A stretch of DNA of 64,000 nt from DATAXI01 sp963756185 (GCA_963756185.1 CAVWMS010000012.1:15132-79131); one strand, 5' to 3'; counted from the stretch's first letter, positions 29,302 to 38,510 are shown. The notes: generated by a model from the sequence alone, not told the origin. A program made the numbers and translations.

Positions 29302-30534
29302 CTAATTCTTCGTAAACACCGCCGCGAACACTCCATCCATCTTGTCCCGGAACGGCAGCGTCCGGCGCGATTTGCGAAACTTCAGTTCCGGCGCCTCGCC
29401 TTCCGCGCGCCGCACCACTTCCTCGTTTTCCTCGGGCTCGACGCTGCACGTGCTGTACACCAGCGTGCCGCCCGGCTTCAGCATCCGCGCCAGGTTCCTG
29501 ATCAGTCCGATTTGCACCTCGGGCATCCGCTCGAAGTCATCGCCCTTCAGCCGCCAGCGCACGTCCACCCGCCGCCGGATCACCCCGGTGTTGCTGCACG
29601 GCGCATCGAGCAGGATGCGGTCATATTTTTCCTGCTCCGTCGGCGGCGCGTGCAGCCAGTCCGCCTTCCTCACCTCGACATTCGAGACGCTCAACCGCTC
29701 GAGGTTCTCGCGCATCCGCGTCAGGCGCTCGGCGGAGACGTCGCACGCCACGATGCGCCCTTCGTTTTTCATCATTTGCGCCAGGTAACTCGTCTTCCCG
29801 CCAGGCGCGGCGCACGCATCGAGCACGCGGTCGCCCGGCTGCGGCGCCAGCATCTCGCAGGCCATCAGCGTGCTCGGGTCCTGCACGTAGCAGAGCCCGT
29901 TTACCAGCCAGGAGATCGGCAGCTTCTCCATTTTCAGGATCAGCGGATGAATCCCCGCCTCCACGGCGCCGCCCGCGCGCATCAATTCCCCGACCGACAC
30001 CTTCAATTCATTGACCCGCACCAGGATATCCGCCGGATGATTGTTCCATTCGCACAGCCTTGCCGTGTCGCTCTCGCCAAATTGCCCCGTCCAGCGCGTG
30101 ACCAGCATCTCGGGGTGCGACAACCGCACGCCGACCGGCGCCTTCTCGAGGCTCTCGACCAGTTCCCTCTCCTCGCGCAGGAATCGCCGCAGCACCGCGT
30201 TGACCACCGAGCGCCCGCGCCCCGCCGCCTCCACTGTCTCGTTTACCGCCGCGTGCCGGGGGATGCGCGTTCGCAGCAATTGGTAGAGCCCCATCCGCAG
30301 CGCCTGGAGCGTGCGCGCGTCCGGCTGTTCGTTGCGCAGCCTGCCGATCAAAAAATCGAGCGCGCGCCGGAACCGGATCACGCCGTAGAAAATCTCCATG
30401 AACAGCGTCCGGTCGAGCGTCGTAAACTGGTTCTCGCGGGTCGTCCGGTGAAGGATCGCGTCGGCGAACTCCGTCCCTCTCTCCCAGCGCACGAGCGCCT
30501 CGACGCATGCAGCCCTGGGATTCGCGTTAGCCAT
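29302..30534 (-). CDS. rsmB: 16S rRNA cytosine-C5 methyltransferase (RsmB/NOP2/Sun family)
   Basis: The intact 410-residue protein has an N-terminal NusB-like domain (ACVEALVRWERGTEFADAIL, RHAAVNETVEAA, VVNAVLRRFLRE) and a C-terminal methyltransferase. The SAM site is VLDACAAPGGKTSYLAQMM, motif IV with the release cysteine is LLDAPCSNTGVIRRR, and the nucleophile cysteine is in LVYSTCSVEPEEN. RsmB methylates C967 of 16S rRNA in E. coli. Two Cys motifs plus the NusB domain separate it from single-domain relatives. Start ATG 30534. Confidence 0.93.
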   Translation of the reverse strand: MANANPRAACVEALVRWERGTEFADAILHRTTRENQFTTLDRTLFMEIFYGVIRFRRALDFLIGRLRNEQPDARTLQALRMGLYQLLRTRIPRHAAVNETVEAAGRGRSVVNAVLRRFLREERELVESLEKAPVGVRLSHPEMLVTRWTGQFGESDTARLCEWNNHPADILVRVNELKVSVGELMRAGGAVEAGIHPLILKMEKLPISWLVNGLCYVQDPSTLMACEMLAPQPGDRVLDACAAPGGKTSYLAQMMKNEGRIVACDVSAERLTRMRENLERLSVSNVEVRKADWLHAPPTEQEKYDRILLDAPCSNTGVIRRRVDVRWRLKGDDFERMPEVQIGLIRNLARMLKPGGTLVYSTCSVEPEENEEVVRRAEGEAPELKFRKSRRTLPFRDKMDGVFAAVFTKN

Positions 30535-30564
30535 GGTTTTCGTGCGGCGCTCAGCCCGGCCCGC

Positions 30565-30849
30565 TCATGCGGAACCTGCCTCGCGCACTTTAGACTTCTT
30601 CGTTTCGCACTCCTCGGTCAGCCGCCGCGCATCCGCCGCCAATTGTTTGCGCAACGATTCCACCTCATCCGGCTTGCCCGCCGCCAGCGCCTTCGCGATT
30701 TCGTCGTTGAGCAAAAGCTCCCGCTCCGCGATTTTCGCCCGGCAGATCGATTCGATCTCGGCGATCTCGCTTTTTTGCCTGTCGCTCAATTGCTTGCCCG
30801 GCGACTGTTTTTCCAGCCGCTCCATCGCCAGTTCGTAAGCCGATTTCAT
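30565..30849 (-). CDS. small coiled-coil protein of unknown function
   Basis: The 94-residue product (from ATG 30849, MKSAYELAMERLEKQ) is almost wholly helical with heptad-like charge: LSDRQKSEIAEIESICRAKI, AERELLLNDEIAKALAAG and ESLRKQLAADARRLTEE. It resembles the small conserved hypothetical proteins of PVC bacteria that begin MKSAYELAMERL, but I know no function. It is 30 nt upstream of rsmB on the same strand, so co-expression is likely. An upstream in-frame start (30885) would add 12 basic residues. Confidence 0.7.
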   Translation of the reverse strand: MKSAYELAMERLEKQSPGKQLSDRQKSEIAEIESICRAKIAERELLLNDEIAKALAAGKPDEVESLRKQLAADARRLTEECETKKSKVREAGSA

Positions 30850-30918
30850 AATACGGATTTTTGCCCGTTGCATGCGGGCCTTCAATTCCTAATGTATCGC
30901 ACTCCCGCCTTTTGCACC

Positions 30919-31707
30919 ATGATCAAACTTCTCTCGATGGACTTCGACGGCACGCTCGTGAATCATTTCGAGCAGCCGCCGTCGCGCCCGGTTTGATCGC
31001 GCTGCTGCGCAGGTTGAGCCAGGCAGGCGTCCTCTGGGCCATCAACACGGGCCGCGACCTCGGGCACATTGTCCATGGCCTCGATGAATTCAACATCCCC
31101 ATCGAGCCCGATTTCGTTCTCACCAGCGAGCGCGACCTCTTTCACAAGCGCAACAGCGGCGGCTGGCAGCCCTACGGCGATTGGAACGAGCGCTGCGCCG
31201 AGGCCCACGACGAGCTTTTTGCCCAGGCGCAGCCCATCCTTGATCGCATTCTCTGTTTCCTCGAGCGCGAGACCAGCGCCCAGGCCATCTGGGATCACTC
31301 GCGGCCCGTCGGACTCGTGGCCGAAAGCGAAACCGAGATGGACCGCATCGTCGCGTTCATCGAGGCCGCGCGTGAGGAGATGCCGCTCTTCGCCTTCCAG
31401 CGAAACACCCGCTACGTCCGGTTTTGCCACATCGATTATTCGAAGGGCGCCGTGCTGGGCGAGCTGAGCCGGCTCATCGGCATCACGCCCGAGGAGATTT
31501 TCGCCTGCGGAGATCATCACAACGACATCCCGATGCTCGACGGCAAATTCGCCCGCTGGGTGTCGTGCCCCGGCAATTCCGACGCAGGCCACCAAGGAAG
31601 CGGTGCTCCACGCCGGCGGCTACGTCGCACGCGGCATCGCCAGCGAGGGCGTCATGGAAGGCCTGAACTATTTTTTGGAAGACCGCGGCCTCGGCCCGAA
31701 GCAGTGA
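30919..31707 (+). CDS. HAD-superfamily phosphatase, Cof-like (two frameshifts)
   Basis: Motif I is LLSMDFDGTLV at the N-terminus; motif II is WAINTGRDLGHIV; motif IV is IFACGDHHNDIPMLDG. The cap region includes FVLTSERDLFHKRNSGGWQP and FAFQRNTRYVRFCHIDYSKG, and the C-terminus GYVARGIASEGVMEGLNYFL. This is the layout of a type II (Cof) HAD hydrolase acting on sugar phosphates or similar. The substrate cannot be told. Frame changes lie near 30985 (between the N-terminal 20 residues and VAPGLIALL) and near 31580 (before KEAVLHAGG). ATG 30919; stop TGA 31705-31707. It precedes glgC by 100 nt. Confidence 0.83.
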
Positions 31708-31807
31708 GCCGGGGCGGCCCGGTTCCTTCGAACCCGGGGTTTGCCTGATATTTTTCCCGACGGGAATTCTCGCAATCTTCGAGGCGGGTCCGCATCATTC
31801 CATCGCC

Positions 31808-33105
31808 ATGACTTCCGGCAATATTCGTTCCATCGAGCAGCGCACCCTGGCCATCATCATGGGCGGCGGCGCCGGGACGCGGCTCTTCCCCCTGACCAAG
31901 GACCGGTCAAAGCCCGCCGTGCCGCTTGCCGGCAAGTACCGCATCGTCGATATCCCGATCTCGAACTGCATTAACTCCGGGTTGCGGCAGATGTACGTGC
32001 TGACGCAATTCAACAGCACCTCGCTCATTCGGCACATCTCCTCGGCGTACAAGTTCGACCAGTTCTCGCGCTCGTTCGTCGAGGTGCTGGCCGCGCAGCA
32101 GACGCCGACCGGCGCCCATTGGTACCAGGGCACCGCGGATGCCGTGCGGCGCAACATGCGCGACTTCCTCCAGCGGCCCTACGATTATTTCATCATCCTG
32201 AGCGGCGACCAGCTTTACCGGATGGATTACCGCGATGTGATCCGGCAGCACATCGAGAAAAAATCGGAGATCACCATCGCCACCATCCCCGTCTCGCGCG
32301 AGGCGGCGTCCGATTTCGGCATCATGCACACCGATGCCGACCGGCGGATCACCCGCTTCGACGAAAAGCCGAAGGAAGCGTCGCTGCTGGATGAATTGAA
32401 GATTCCGGCCCCGCTGCTGCGGGAACTGGGCAAGGATCCGGCGAGGAACTTTACCAGGCGTCGATGGGCATTTACGTGTTCAACCGCGACACGCTCATCG
32501 AGGCGCTGGACAACGATTGCGTCGATTTCGGCAAGCACATCATCCCCGCCTCGATCAAGGGGCTGACCGTGCACGCCTACATCTTCCAGGGTTACTGGGA
32601 GGATATCGGCACCATTCGCGCCTTCTTCGACGCGAACCTGAACCTGACCAACCCGGAACCCGAGTTCAGCTTCTTCGACAGCACCTGCCCCATCTACACG
32701 CACGCCCGTTTCCTGCCGGCCTCCAAGATCAACGGCGCGACCATCAAGCAGGCGATCATCTCCGATGGCTGCAAAATCTCCGAGGCGCATATCGAGCGCT
32801 CGGTCATTGGCATCCGCTCGTACATCGGCAGCGGGACCAGCATCCGCAATTCCATCGTCATGGGCGCGGACTTTTACGACCACGACATGTCGGCAAAGGA
32901 AAAGGCGGGCCAGGTGCCCTACGGAATCGGCAAGAACTGCGTCATCGACCACACCATCATGGACAAAAACGCCCGGATCGGCGACGGCGCGGTCATTTCG
33001 CCCGAGGGCAAGCCAGAGACCGTGGACGGCGAGAATTATTACATCCGCGACGGCATCGTCATCGTCCCCAAGAGCGCAGTAATCCCGCCCGGGGCGTGGA
33101 TATAG
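31808..33105 (+). CDS. glgC: glucose-1-phosphate adenylyltransferase (one frameshift)
   Basis: GlgC makes ADP-glucose, the glucosyl donor for bacterial glycogen. The nucleotidyltransferase domain has TLAIIMGGGAGTRLFPLTKD, RSKPAVPLAGKYRIVDIPIS and NYRDVIRQH-type residues around YFIILSGDQLYRMDY, with the allosteric/substrate segment FGIMHTDADRRITRFDEKP. The C-terminal left-handed beta-helix includes VHAYIFQGYWEDIGTIRAFF, SVIGIRSYIGSGTSI and DKNARIGDGAVIS. A single frame change near 32450 separates the parts. The long, RRITRF-type linker is normal. Its partner synthase is at 7130-8344, not adjacent. Confidence 0.94.
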
Positions 33106-33156
33106 CCTGAAATCTCAGGGTCAGCCCGGTTATTTCAAACCGCATTCGCGGCTGCC

Positions 33157-33188
33157 GTGGGTCCCTTTGGCGCCCAACGCCAACCCAC
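33157..33188. terminator. hairpin downstream of glgC
   Basis: GTGGGT (33157-33162) pairs with ACCCAC (33183-33188), and inside it TGGCG pairs with CGCCA around a CCCAA loop; a CCCTT bulge is on the left side. It lies 52 nt after the glgC stop and before the convergent DUF5615 gene. There is no T-run, so if it is a terminator it is not a classical one; it may also stabilise either mRNA. Confidence 0.4.
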
Positions 33189-33212
33189 GTAGCGCCGGGC
33201 GGACCTCTGAAA

Positions 33213-33542
33213 TCAGCGCACTTCAATGAGCCGGTCCCCACTTTCGATGCGCGCCAGAATCGCCGGAAACAGCGGCATCAACCAACTCAGCAAAACGGGG
33301 TTTGTGGCATTGCCGATCCGCAACCAAACGACCACCGGCGGATTTTGGCTCCGAAGGCATCGCTCGGCGAAATCTTCATCCTTTGTCAAAATCACTGCAT
33401 TGTTTTGCCTGGCATATTCCCAAAGCGCGGCATCCTTTGCCTCCCGCAACCCGATCTCCCGCACCGCTACCGCGTCATGTCCGGCCTGGCGCAATACAGC
33501 GGCAAGAGAAGGCGGAAGCTGGGCATCAACAATGAACTTCAC
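33213..33542 (-). CDS. DUF5615-type PIN-like protein, probable toxin
   Basis: The 109-residue product begins FIVDAQLPPSLAAVLRQAGH, continues DAVAVREIGLREAKDAALWE, NAVILTKDEDFAERCL and VVVWLRIGNATN. This is the DUF5615 (Mut7-C-like, PIN-related) pattern with the early Asp, the KDEDF acidic pair and the following hydrophobic strand. These proteins are usually paired with a DUF433 gene, as here: the upstream gene ends 4 nt inside this one (ATGA overlap). A ribonuclease toxin role is inferred from family context, not proven. Confidence 0.85.
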   Translation of the reverse strand: MKFIVDAQLPPSLAAVLRQAGHDAVAVREIGLREAKDAALWEYARQNNAVILTKDEDFAERCLRSQNPPVVVWLRIGNATNPVLLSWLMPLFPAILARIESGDRLIEVR

Positions 33543-33763
33543 GCGACGTGCAGGACGGCGTGATCGGCTTGCGCCGCAGCGTATTGCAGACAGGCCCGAA
33601 TATCTTCAGCCTGGAGGTCCGGGAAGTCCTGCAGGATTTGCACCTCACTCGCCCCCCCTGCAAGCATCTCGAGCACATCCTTCACCCGGATGCGCATCCC
33701 TCGAATGCAGGGACGCCCCCCACACTGTTCGGGATCGAAGGTAATTCGCTCAAGGTAACTCAT
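33539..33763 (-). CDS. DUF433 family protein, probable antitoxin
   Basis: The 74-residue product starts SYLERITFDPEQCGGRPCIR, then GMRIRVKDVLEMLAGGAS and ILQDFPDLQAEDIRACLQYA. This is the DUF433 helix-turn-helix domain (the GxxxIRGTR-like motif and the FPxLxxEDI motif are diagnostic). It overlaps the DUF5615 gene by 4 nt. I chose ATG 33763; the frame stays open upstream to 33934 (57 more residues), which could be a genuine N-terminal extension. Confidence 0.85.
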   Translation of the reverse strand: MSYLERITFDPEQCGGRPCIRGMRIRVKDVLEMLAGGASEVQILQDFPDLQAEDIRACLQYAAAQADHAVLHVA

Positions 33764-33940
33764 CGCCCGATAATACTCCCTCTCACTGCGCTGCACAACT
33801 CTCGTTCGAACTGCCTCCGGCATGGAAAAGCCCGCCTCCGAAGCGCCAATCATCGCCCAATATTCATCCAGCCGTGCCAGCAGTTCACGCAATTCGCCTC
33901 GAGTCCTTGCCACGCCCCACCAAATTGGGCACATTTGAGC

Positions 33941-34171
33941 ATGGCCTCCGACACGACATTATTTCGCGCCCGCGTCCCGGCACGACGGCTCAAGAAAGCC
34001 GAAAAGATTCTCGGTCAACTCGGAATAAAGCCAGGCGATGCCTTTAACATGCTCCTGGCCCAGATTGAACTCCACAAAGGATTGCCGTTCGAGGTCTCAA
34101 CCGCGATAACGCCAATACTCTCAAGCGACGAACAGGCTGCGGCGTGGACGGAGGCGTTGGGTGCCTACTGA
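33941..34171 (+). CDS. RelB/DinJ-like antitoxin, apparently without a toxin gene
   Basis: The 76-residue product has TTLFRARVPARRLKKAEKIL, then GQLGIKPGDAFNMLLAQIEL and GLPFEV, the RelB/DinJ ribbon-helix-helix pattern (xxxRVxxxxxxxAxxxLxxLGxxxxxAxxxxLxQI). The next gene downstream (fba, 86 nt away) and the one upstream (divergent, DUF433) are not RelE/YafQ-like, so the toxin is missing or elsewhere. ATG 33941 immediately follows the noncoding gap. Confidence 0.75.
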   Translation: MASDTTLFRARVPARRLKKAEKILGQLGIKPGDAFNMLLAQIELHKGLPFEVSTAITPILSSDEQAAAWTEALGAY

Positions 34172-34256
34172 GGCGAAGTCTCGCTCTCCATGAGTGAAAA
34201 GGCTGCAAATTGCGGCTTGCCCCCCTCGCCGCGAATCCAGATACTATCCGGCTGCC

Positions 34257-35232
34257 ATGATAGTCACCACCGCTGAACTCTACAAAGTCGCCTACGGGAA
34301 GTTCGCGCTGGGCGCGTACAACATCAACAACCTCGAGCAGACGAACGGCCTCTTCGAAGGCTGCAAGCAGAGCGAGGCGCCGTTCATCATCCAGATCTCG
34401 AACGGGGCGCGCTCGTATGCCCACAAGCAGATGCTCGAAGTCATGATCCGCGCCGCCGAGGAAATCTGGCCGGACTCGATTTTTGCCGTGCACCTGGACC
34501 ATGGAGACGAGGAGAGCTGCTACGATTGCATCGAGTCGGGCTTTTACAGCTCGGTCATGATCGACGCGTCGCACGAGCCGTTCGAAAAGAACGTCGAGAT
34601 CACCAGGCGCGTCGTTGAGCGCGCCCACGCCGGCGGGCGTCTCCGTCGAGGCGGAGCTGGGCATGCTCGGCGGCGTCGAGGAGGACATCGCCGTCGATGA
34701 GCATCATTCCTGCCTGACCGATCCGGTCGAGGCCGTGGAATTCATCAAGCAGACCGGGTGCGACGCGCTGGCGGCGGCGATCGGCACCAGCCACGGCGCT
34801 TACAAATTCAAGGGGCAGCAGAGCCTGCATTTCGATGTCATCAAGGGAATCCGCGACAACGTGGCCGCGGCGGGCCTGCCGCCAACTCCCATCGTCATGC
34901 ACGGTTCGTCGAGCGTGCCGAAGGATGAGGTGCTGCGCATCAACGCGGCCGGCGGCAAGCTGGACCCGAGCGCCTGCGGCGTGAACATCGACGAGTATCT
35001 GCCCGCGGCGAAGCTCGGCGTGACCAAGATCAACATCGACACCGATGGCCGGCTGGTCTGGACCCGCGTCCACCGCGAATATTTCCGCGATCATCCCGAA
35101 CAGTTCGATTTCCGTCCGCCGGGCAAGATCTTCATGAAGGAATACGCGAACTTCATCGCGGGCCGGAATGAAAAGCTCGGCTCGGCCGGCCAATTGAACG
35201 CCGTACGCGAATTCCTCGCCGCCGCGGTCTGA
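34257..35232 (+). CDS. fba: class II fructose-bisphosphate aldolase (one frameshift)
   Basis: The zinc-dependent enzyme splits fructose 1,6-bisphosphate. MIVTTAELYKVAYGKFALGA is followed by YNINNLEQTNGLFEG, the zinc/substrate motif FAVHLDHGDE, SVMIDASHEPFEKN, then, after a frame change at about 34625, VSVEAELGMLGGVEED, AIGTSHGAYKF, IVMHGSSSVPKDE, and the C-terminal GVTKINIDTDGRLVWTRVH. All metal ligands (His, Asp, Glu, His) appear. The predicted length is about 325 residues. ATG 34257 lies directly before the conserved start. Confidence 0.93.
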
Positions 35233-35253
35233 CCGCGACGAAACGCAGAGTTT

Positions 35254-35373
35254 ATATCCGCAGATTATCGCCGATTTACGCAGATTATTTGGATGCTTTC
35301 AGATCCGAATAAAATTACGTCGTTGAAGGCTTCCCGATAGAATCTGCGTAAATCTGCGTTCATCTGCGGATAC
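35254..35373. repeat. inverted repeat of the CGCAGATTTACGCAGATT type between convergent genes
   Basis: A 33-nt left arm (35254-35286) and a 33-nt right arm (35341-35373) are inverted copies with about five mismatches, separated by 54 nt. The shared core is ATTTACGCAGATT with an outer TATCCGCAGAT. It fills the gap between the convergent fba and M48 genes, so it could act as a bidirectional terminator. A shorter copy, CGCAGATTTACGCAAA, lies at 63760-63775 upstream of the sugar-binding protein gene. Confidence 0.85.
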
Positions 35374-35406
35374 TCCTCCGAGCGAGAACGGGGGGATAAG
35401 CCTCGG

Positions 35407-36666
35407 TCACATGCCTGCGCGGGATGCCTGGATTTCGTCGAGCGCGCGGACGCGGGCGAGCACCGGCGGGTGAGAGTGATAGAGCACCACGTGCAGCGGA
35501 TGCGGGGAGAGATTGCCGAGATTGTTGCGCGAAAGTTTCTTCAGCGCCTCGCCCAGTGCGTGCGGCATGCCCGTGCTTTCCGCGGCGAAACGATCCGCGG
35601 CGAATTCGTGCCGCCTGCTTTGCGCGGAGCGGATGATGCCGAGAAGCCGGCTCAGCGGACCATACAAAACCAGGAACAGCGCGAGGCCGGAGTAAATCGA
35701 GGGCTGCCGCACACCGAATGCTTCGTACAGCGCCGGATTGTGGATCAGCCATTGCGCGAGAAAGAGGAAGATGCCGATGTTCAGGATGGCTGCCGCGATG
35801 TGCAGGACGATGTGCCGCAGCTTGTAATGGCCGATCTCGTGCGCGAGCACGGCCACCAGTTCATCGCTGGTGTGATTGTTCACCAGCGTGTCGAAGAGCA
35901 CCACGCGCTTGGTGCGGCCAAACCCGGTGAAAAACGCGTTCGCCTTCGTGGATCGGCGCGAGCCGTCCATCACGGAAATTTCCGCGAGCGGAAACCGCAG
36001 CCGCTCGGCGCACGCCAGGATCGCGCGGCGCAATTCGCCATCCTCGAGCGGCGTCAGCTTGTTGAAGAGCGGCAGGATCAGCGCCGGCGCGGCATAGACC
36101 ATGGCGATCAGCAGCACCGCCGCTGCAGCCCATGCGTACAGCCACGCCGCGGCGCCGCCATGTTGCAGGATCGCAAGAATCAACGCCAGCACCGCGCCGC
36201 CCAGCACGGCGCTCAGCAGCAGCGATTTGGCCTGGTCTCCGGCGAATGTCGCGGGCGTGGTCTTGTTAAACCCGAACCGCGCCTCGATGCGGAAGGTCTC
36301 GTAAATCTCGAGCGGCAATCCCAGCAGCCAACTGCCAACAAAGAGGGCGCCGAGATAGAGCAGGCCGGTGAAGATAAAACCGAAATTCAACGAACGCACC
36401 GCGCCGTCCAGCCAGTCGTAGCCGCCCAGCAGCCAGAACGCGAGCAGCGCCGCCATGTCCCATGTCGCCTCGATGCGCTCGAATTTTGCCGTCGCCGCCG
36501 TGTACCCGAGGAACCGCCGGTATTCCTCCCTGTCATAGACGCCCTCGAATTCGCGCGGCAGCTCCGGCTTCAACGCGCGCAGGTTCAGCCGGTTGGCCAC
36601 CGTATCGAGCAGGTACATCCCCACGTTTGCGGCAAGGATGGCCCAGAAAAGCGCGTTCGTTTTCAC
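35407..36666 (-). CDS. M48 family membrane metallopeptidase (Ste24/CAAX-like)
   Basis: The 419-residue product has several transmembrane helices (about residues 6-25, 64-84, 95-118, 145-170, 174-198, 283-305 and 320-340). The zinc motif is VLAHEIGHYKLRHI (HExxH) with the third ligand in the later RRHEFAADRFAAES (ExxxD). An LPLEIYETFRIEARFGFNK stretch matches Ste24-type proteases, which act in membrane protein turnover. The start codon overlaps the pyrF stop by 4 nt, so the two are coupled. Confidence 0.92.
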   Translation of the reverse strand: MKTNALFWAILAANVGMYLLDTVANRLNLRALKPELPREFEGVYDREEYRRFLGYTAATAKFERIEATWDMAALLAFWLLGGYDWLDGAVRSLNFGFIFTGLLYLGALFVGSWLLGLPLEIYETFRIEARFGFNKTTPATFAGDQAKSLLLSAVLGGAVLALILAILQHGGAAAWLYAWAAAAVLLIAMVYAAPALILPLFNKLTPLEDGELRRAILACAERLRFPLAEISVMDGSRRSTKANAFFTGFGRTKRVVLFDTLVNNHTSDELVAVLAHEIGHYKLRHIVLHIAAAILNIGIFLFLAQWLIHNPALYEAFGVRQPSIYSGLALFLVLYGPLSRLLGIIRSAQSRRHEFAADRFAAESTGMPHALGEALKKLSRNNLGNLSPHPLHVVLYHSHPPVLARVRALDEIQASRAGM

Positions 36667-37343
36667 ACCAATTCCGCCAGGATGCGTTCGGCCGCCTCGC
36701 GAGGATCCGCCTGACCGGTGATGGGCCGGCCAATGACCAGGAAATTCGCCCCGGCCATCACCGCGGCCTTCGGCGTCATGGTGCGCTGCTGGTCGTTGGC
36801 TTCCGACCCCTCGGGCCGCACGCCCGGCGTCACGATGGTCAGTCCGCTGCCGAAAACCTGCCGCAGGAGCGATACTTCCAGCGGGCTGGCTACAAGCCCT
36901 GTCACGCCGTTCTCAACCGCCAGCCGCGCCAGGCGCAGCACCTGGTCCTCGACCGGCGTGTCCGTGCCGACCTCGCGCAGCGTCTCGCGGCTGCTGCTGG
37001 TCAGCACCGTCACGCCCAGCAGCGTCGTCGCGCCCCCCGCGCCCTCGGCTGCCGCGCGGATCATCGCGCCGCCGCCGCTCAAATGGATGGTCAGCATATC
37101 GACGCCGAGCGCGCACGCCGACTCGACCGCATGCCGCACGGTATTGGGGATATCGTGAATTTTCAGGTCGAGGAAAATTTTTGCGCCGGTTGCCTTGACC
37201 GCCGCCACCACGCCCGGCCCGCAGCGGGTAAAGAGTTGCAGGCCGACCTTATAAAACCGCACCGCCGGCCCAATGCGCTCGACGAGCCGCAGCGCCGCGT
37301 CCTGGTCCGGCACATCCAGTGCCACGATGAGGGGGTTGTTCAT
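36663..37343 (-). CDS. pyrF: orotidine 5'-phosphate decarboxylase
   Basis: PyrF makes UMP in pyrimidine synthesis. The 226-residue barrel has LIVALDVPDQDAALRLVERI, VRFYKVGLQLFTRCGPGVV, the catalytic Lys/Asp block KIFLDLKIHDIPNTV, LTIHLSGGGAM, LLGVTVLTS and IVTPGVRPEG. ATG 37343 precedes the first strand; the longer frame to 37451 runs into the upstream AT-rich repeat. It is divergent from the methyltransferase gene, with the 37387-37552 element between them. Confidence 0.95.
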   Translation of the reverse strand: MNNPLIVALDVPDQDAALRLVERIGPAVRFYKVGLQLFTRCGPGVVAAVKATGAKIFLDLKIHDIPNTVRHAVESACALGVDMLTIHLSGGGAMIRAAAEGAGGATTLLGVTVLTSSSRETLREVGTDTPVEDQVLRLARLAVENGVTGLVASPLEVSLLRQVFGSGLTIVTPGVRPEGSEANDQQRTMTPKAAVMAGANFLVIGRPITGQADPREAAERILAELV

Positions 37344-37386
37344 GGTGATGACAATTTTTGAATGGGGCGCGGGGGCGAGGCAATGG

Positions 37387-37552
37387 AATTGATAATCCAA
37401 AATTGCTGATTGCTGATGTGAGATTGCTGGTTTTGCCGAAAGGCCAGCCACCGGGGGTTTTCAATCAGCAATCTGACTTCAGAAATCAGCAATTCGTAAA
37501 TTTGGGTAGCTGCGCCGAAGTTGTTTCAATTAGCAATTTTAGATTATCAATT
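37387..37552. repeat. 166-bp AT-rich element with 21-bp terminal inverted repeats
   Basis: The 21-nt ends (37387-37407 and 37532-37552) are inverted copies with one mismatch. Internal inverted copies of AATTGCTGATT / AATCAGCAATT and of GATTGCTG / CAGCAATC also occur. The interior holds a GGTTTTGCCGAAAGGCCAGCC stretch that could form a small loop. It lies in the divergent pyrF / methyltransferase gap, where promoters for both genes must lie. Size, AT-richness and TIRs fit a MITE or a REP/BIME-like element; I see no target-site duplication. Confidence 0.8.
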
Positions 37553-37564
37553 ATAATTCTCCCC

Positions 37565-38357
37565 ATGGACTCCATTCAACACGCCTCACAGGAACAATTT
37601 CAGAAACAGAGCCGGCGATATGCCAGGGGCATATTCTCGAGGATACGCGCGATGTCGCGGCGGCGCTCGAGGGCATCGATATTCCGGCAGGAGCGGAGGC
37701 GCTGGATGTGGCGACCGGGGCGGGACATACCGCGTTTTTGCTGGCCGGCACGGGGTTTTGCGTGACGGCCTCGGATTTGACGCCGGCAATGCTCGAACGG
37801 GTGCGGGAAGGGGCCGCGGAGCGCGGGCTGGAAATCCGGACGCGGCAGCATTCCGCGGAAGCGCTCCCGTACCCGGATGGGACATTCGATCCTGGTGACC
37901 TGCCGCGTGGCGCCGCATCATTTTTCCTCGCCGGGCGATTTCGTCCGCGAGAGCGCCCGGGTGCTGAAGCCGGGCGGCTGGCTCGTGGTCATCGATGGCA
38001 CGGTGCCGGACGATTCCCCGGGGCCGAGGAATGGCTTGCACCAGGTGGAAAAACTTCGCGACCCGAGCCACAACCGGCTGATCCCGCCACGCGAGTGGCG
38101 CTCGCTTTGCGAGCAGAGCGGACTGGTGGTCGAGAAACTCGAGGTGGCTTCCGCAAGCAGCCGGACCTCGAGTGGTATTTCGAGACGGCCGCCACCTCCG
38201 CCGGAAAACCGGGAAAAAGTCCGTGCGCTGGTCGCAGAGCGCCGCCGCATCGATCCGCGAGCAGTACCGGCTTGGCGAGGAAGAGGGCAAGACCGTCTGG
38301 TGGTGGCCCATGCTCACCACTGGTGGCCCGAAAGCGGAATCCAGCCTCACGGCTGAT
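37565..38357 (+). CDS. SAM-dependent methyltransferase, UbiE-like (frame-disrupted)
   Basis: The product starts MDSIQHASQEQFQKQSRRYA and, after a frame change near 37630, carries the SAM motif EALDVATGAGHTAFLLAG, the second motif ASDLTPAMLERV, PYPDGTFDLVTCR, and ARVLKPGGWLVVID. Later VWWWPMLT fits the C-terminal block of class I small-molecule methyltransferases of this group. Frames change near 37895 and 38145 too. The substrate is unknown; ubiquinone/menaquinone or other quinone-like targets are possible. The stop is uncertain: 38357 in one frame, 38394 in another. Confidence 0.75.
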
Positions 38358-38359
38358 AG

Positions 38360-38510
38360 TCCGACTTCCCCTTCTTCGCCCATCAGCCGCGTGACCAGCA
38401 AAACGGCTGCAAGCGATAACAGCAAAGTGAATGGCCAGCCGGTCAACGCCGACCACCACCACGCAGAACAGCCACGCGAGCAGCAACAATACGAATAGAG
38501 TCCAGAGCAT
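38360..38510 (-). CDS. small two-helix membrane protein, lmo0937/DUF5670-like (one frameshift)
   Basis: ATG 38510 opens MLWTLFVLLLLAWLFCVVVV, followed (one frame over, after GV near 38440) by GWPFTLLLSLAAVLLVTRLM. Two hydrophobic helices with the MLWTxxVxLLxxWLxxxV start match the small lmo0937-type membrane proteins of unknown function, which are usually near 50 residues. Because of the frame change the exact stop is unclear. It lies between trpB (same strand, 68 nt upstream in coordinate terms) and the converging methyltransferase gene. Confidence 0.5.
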
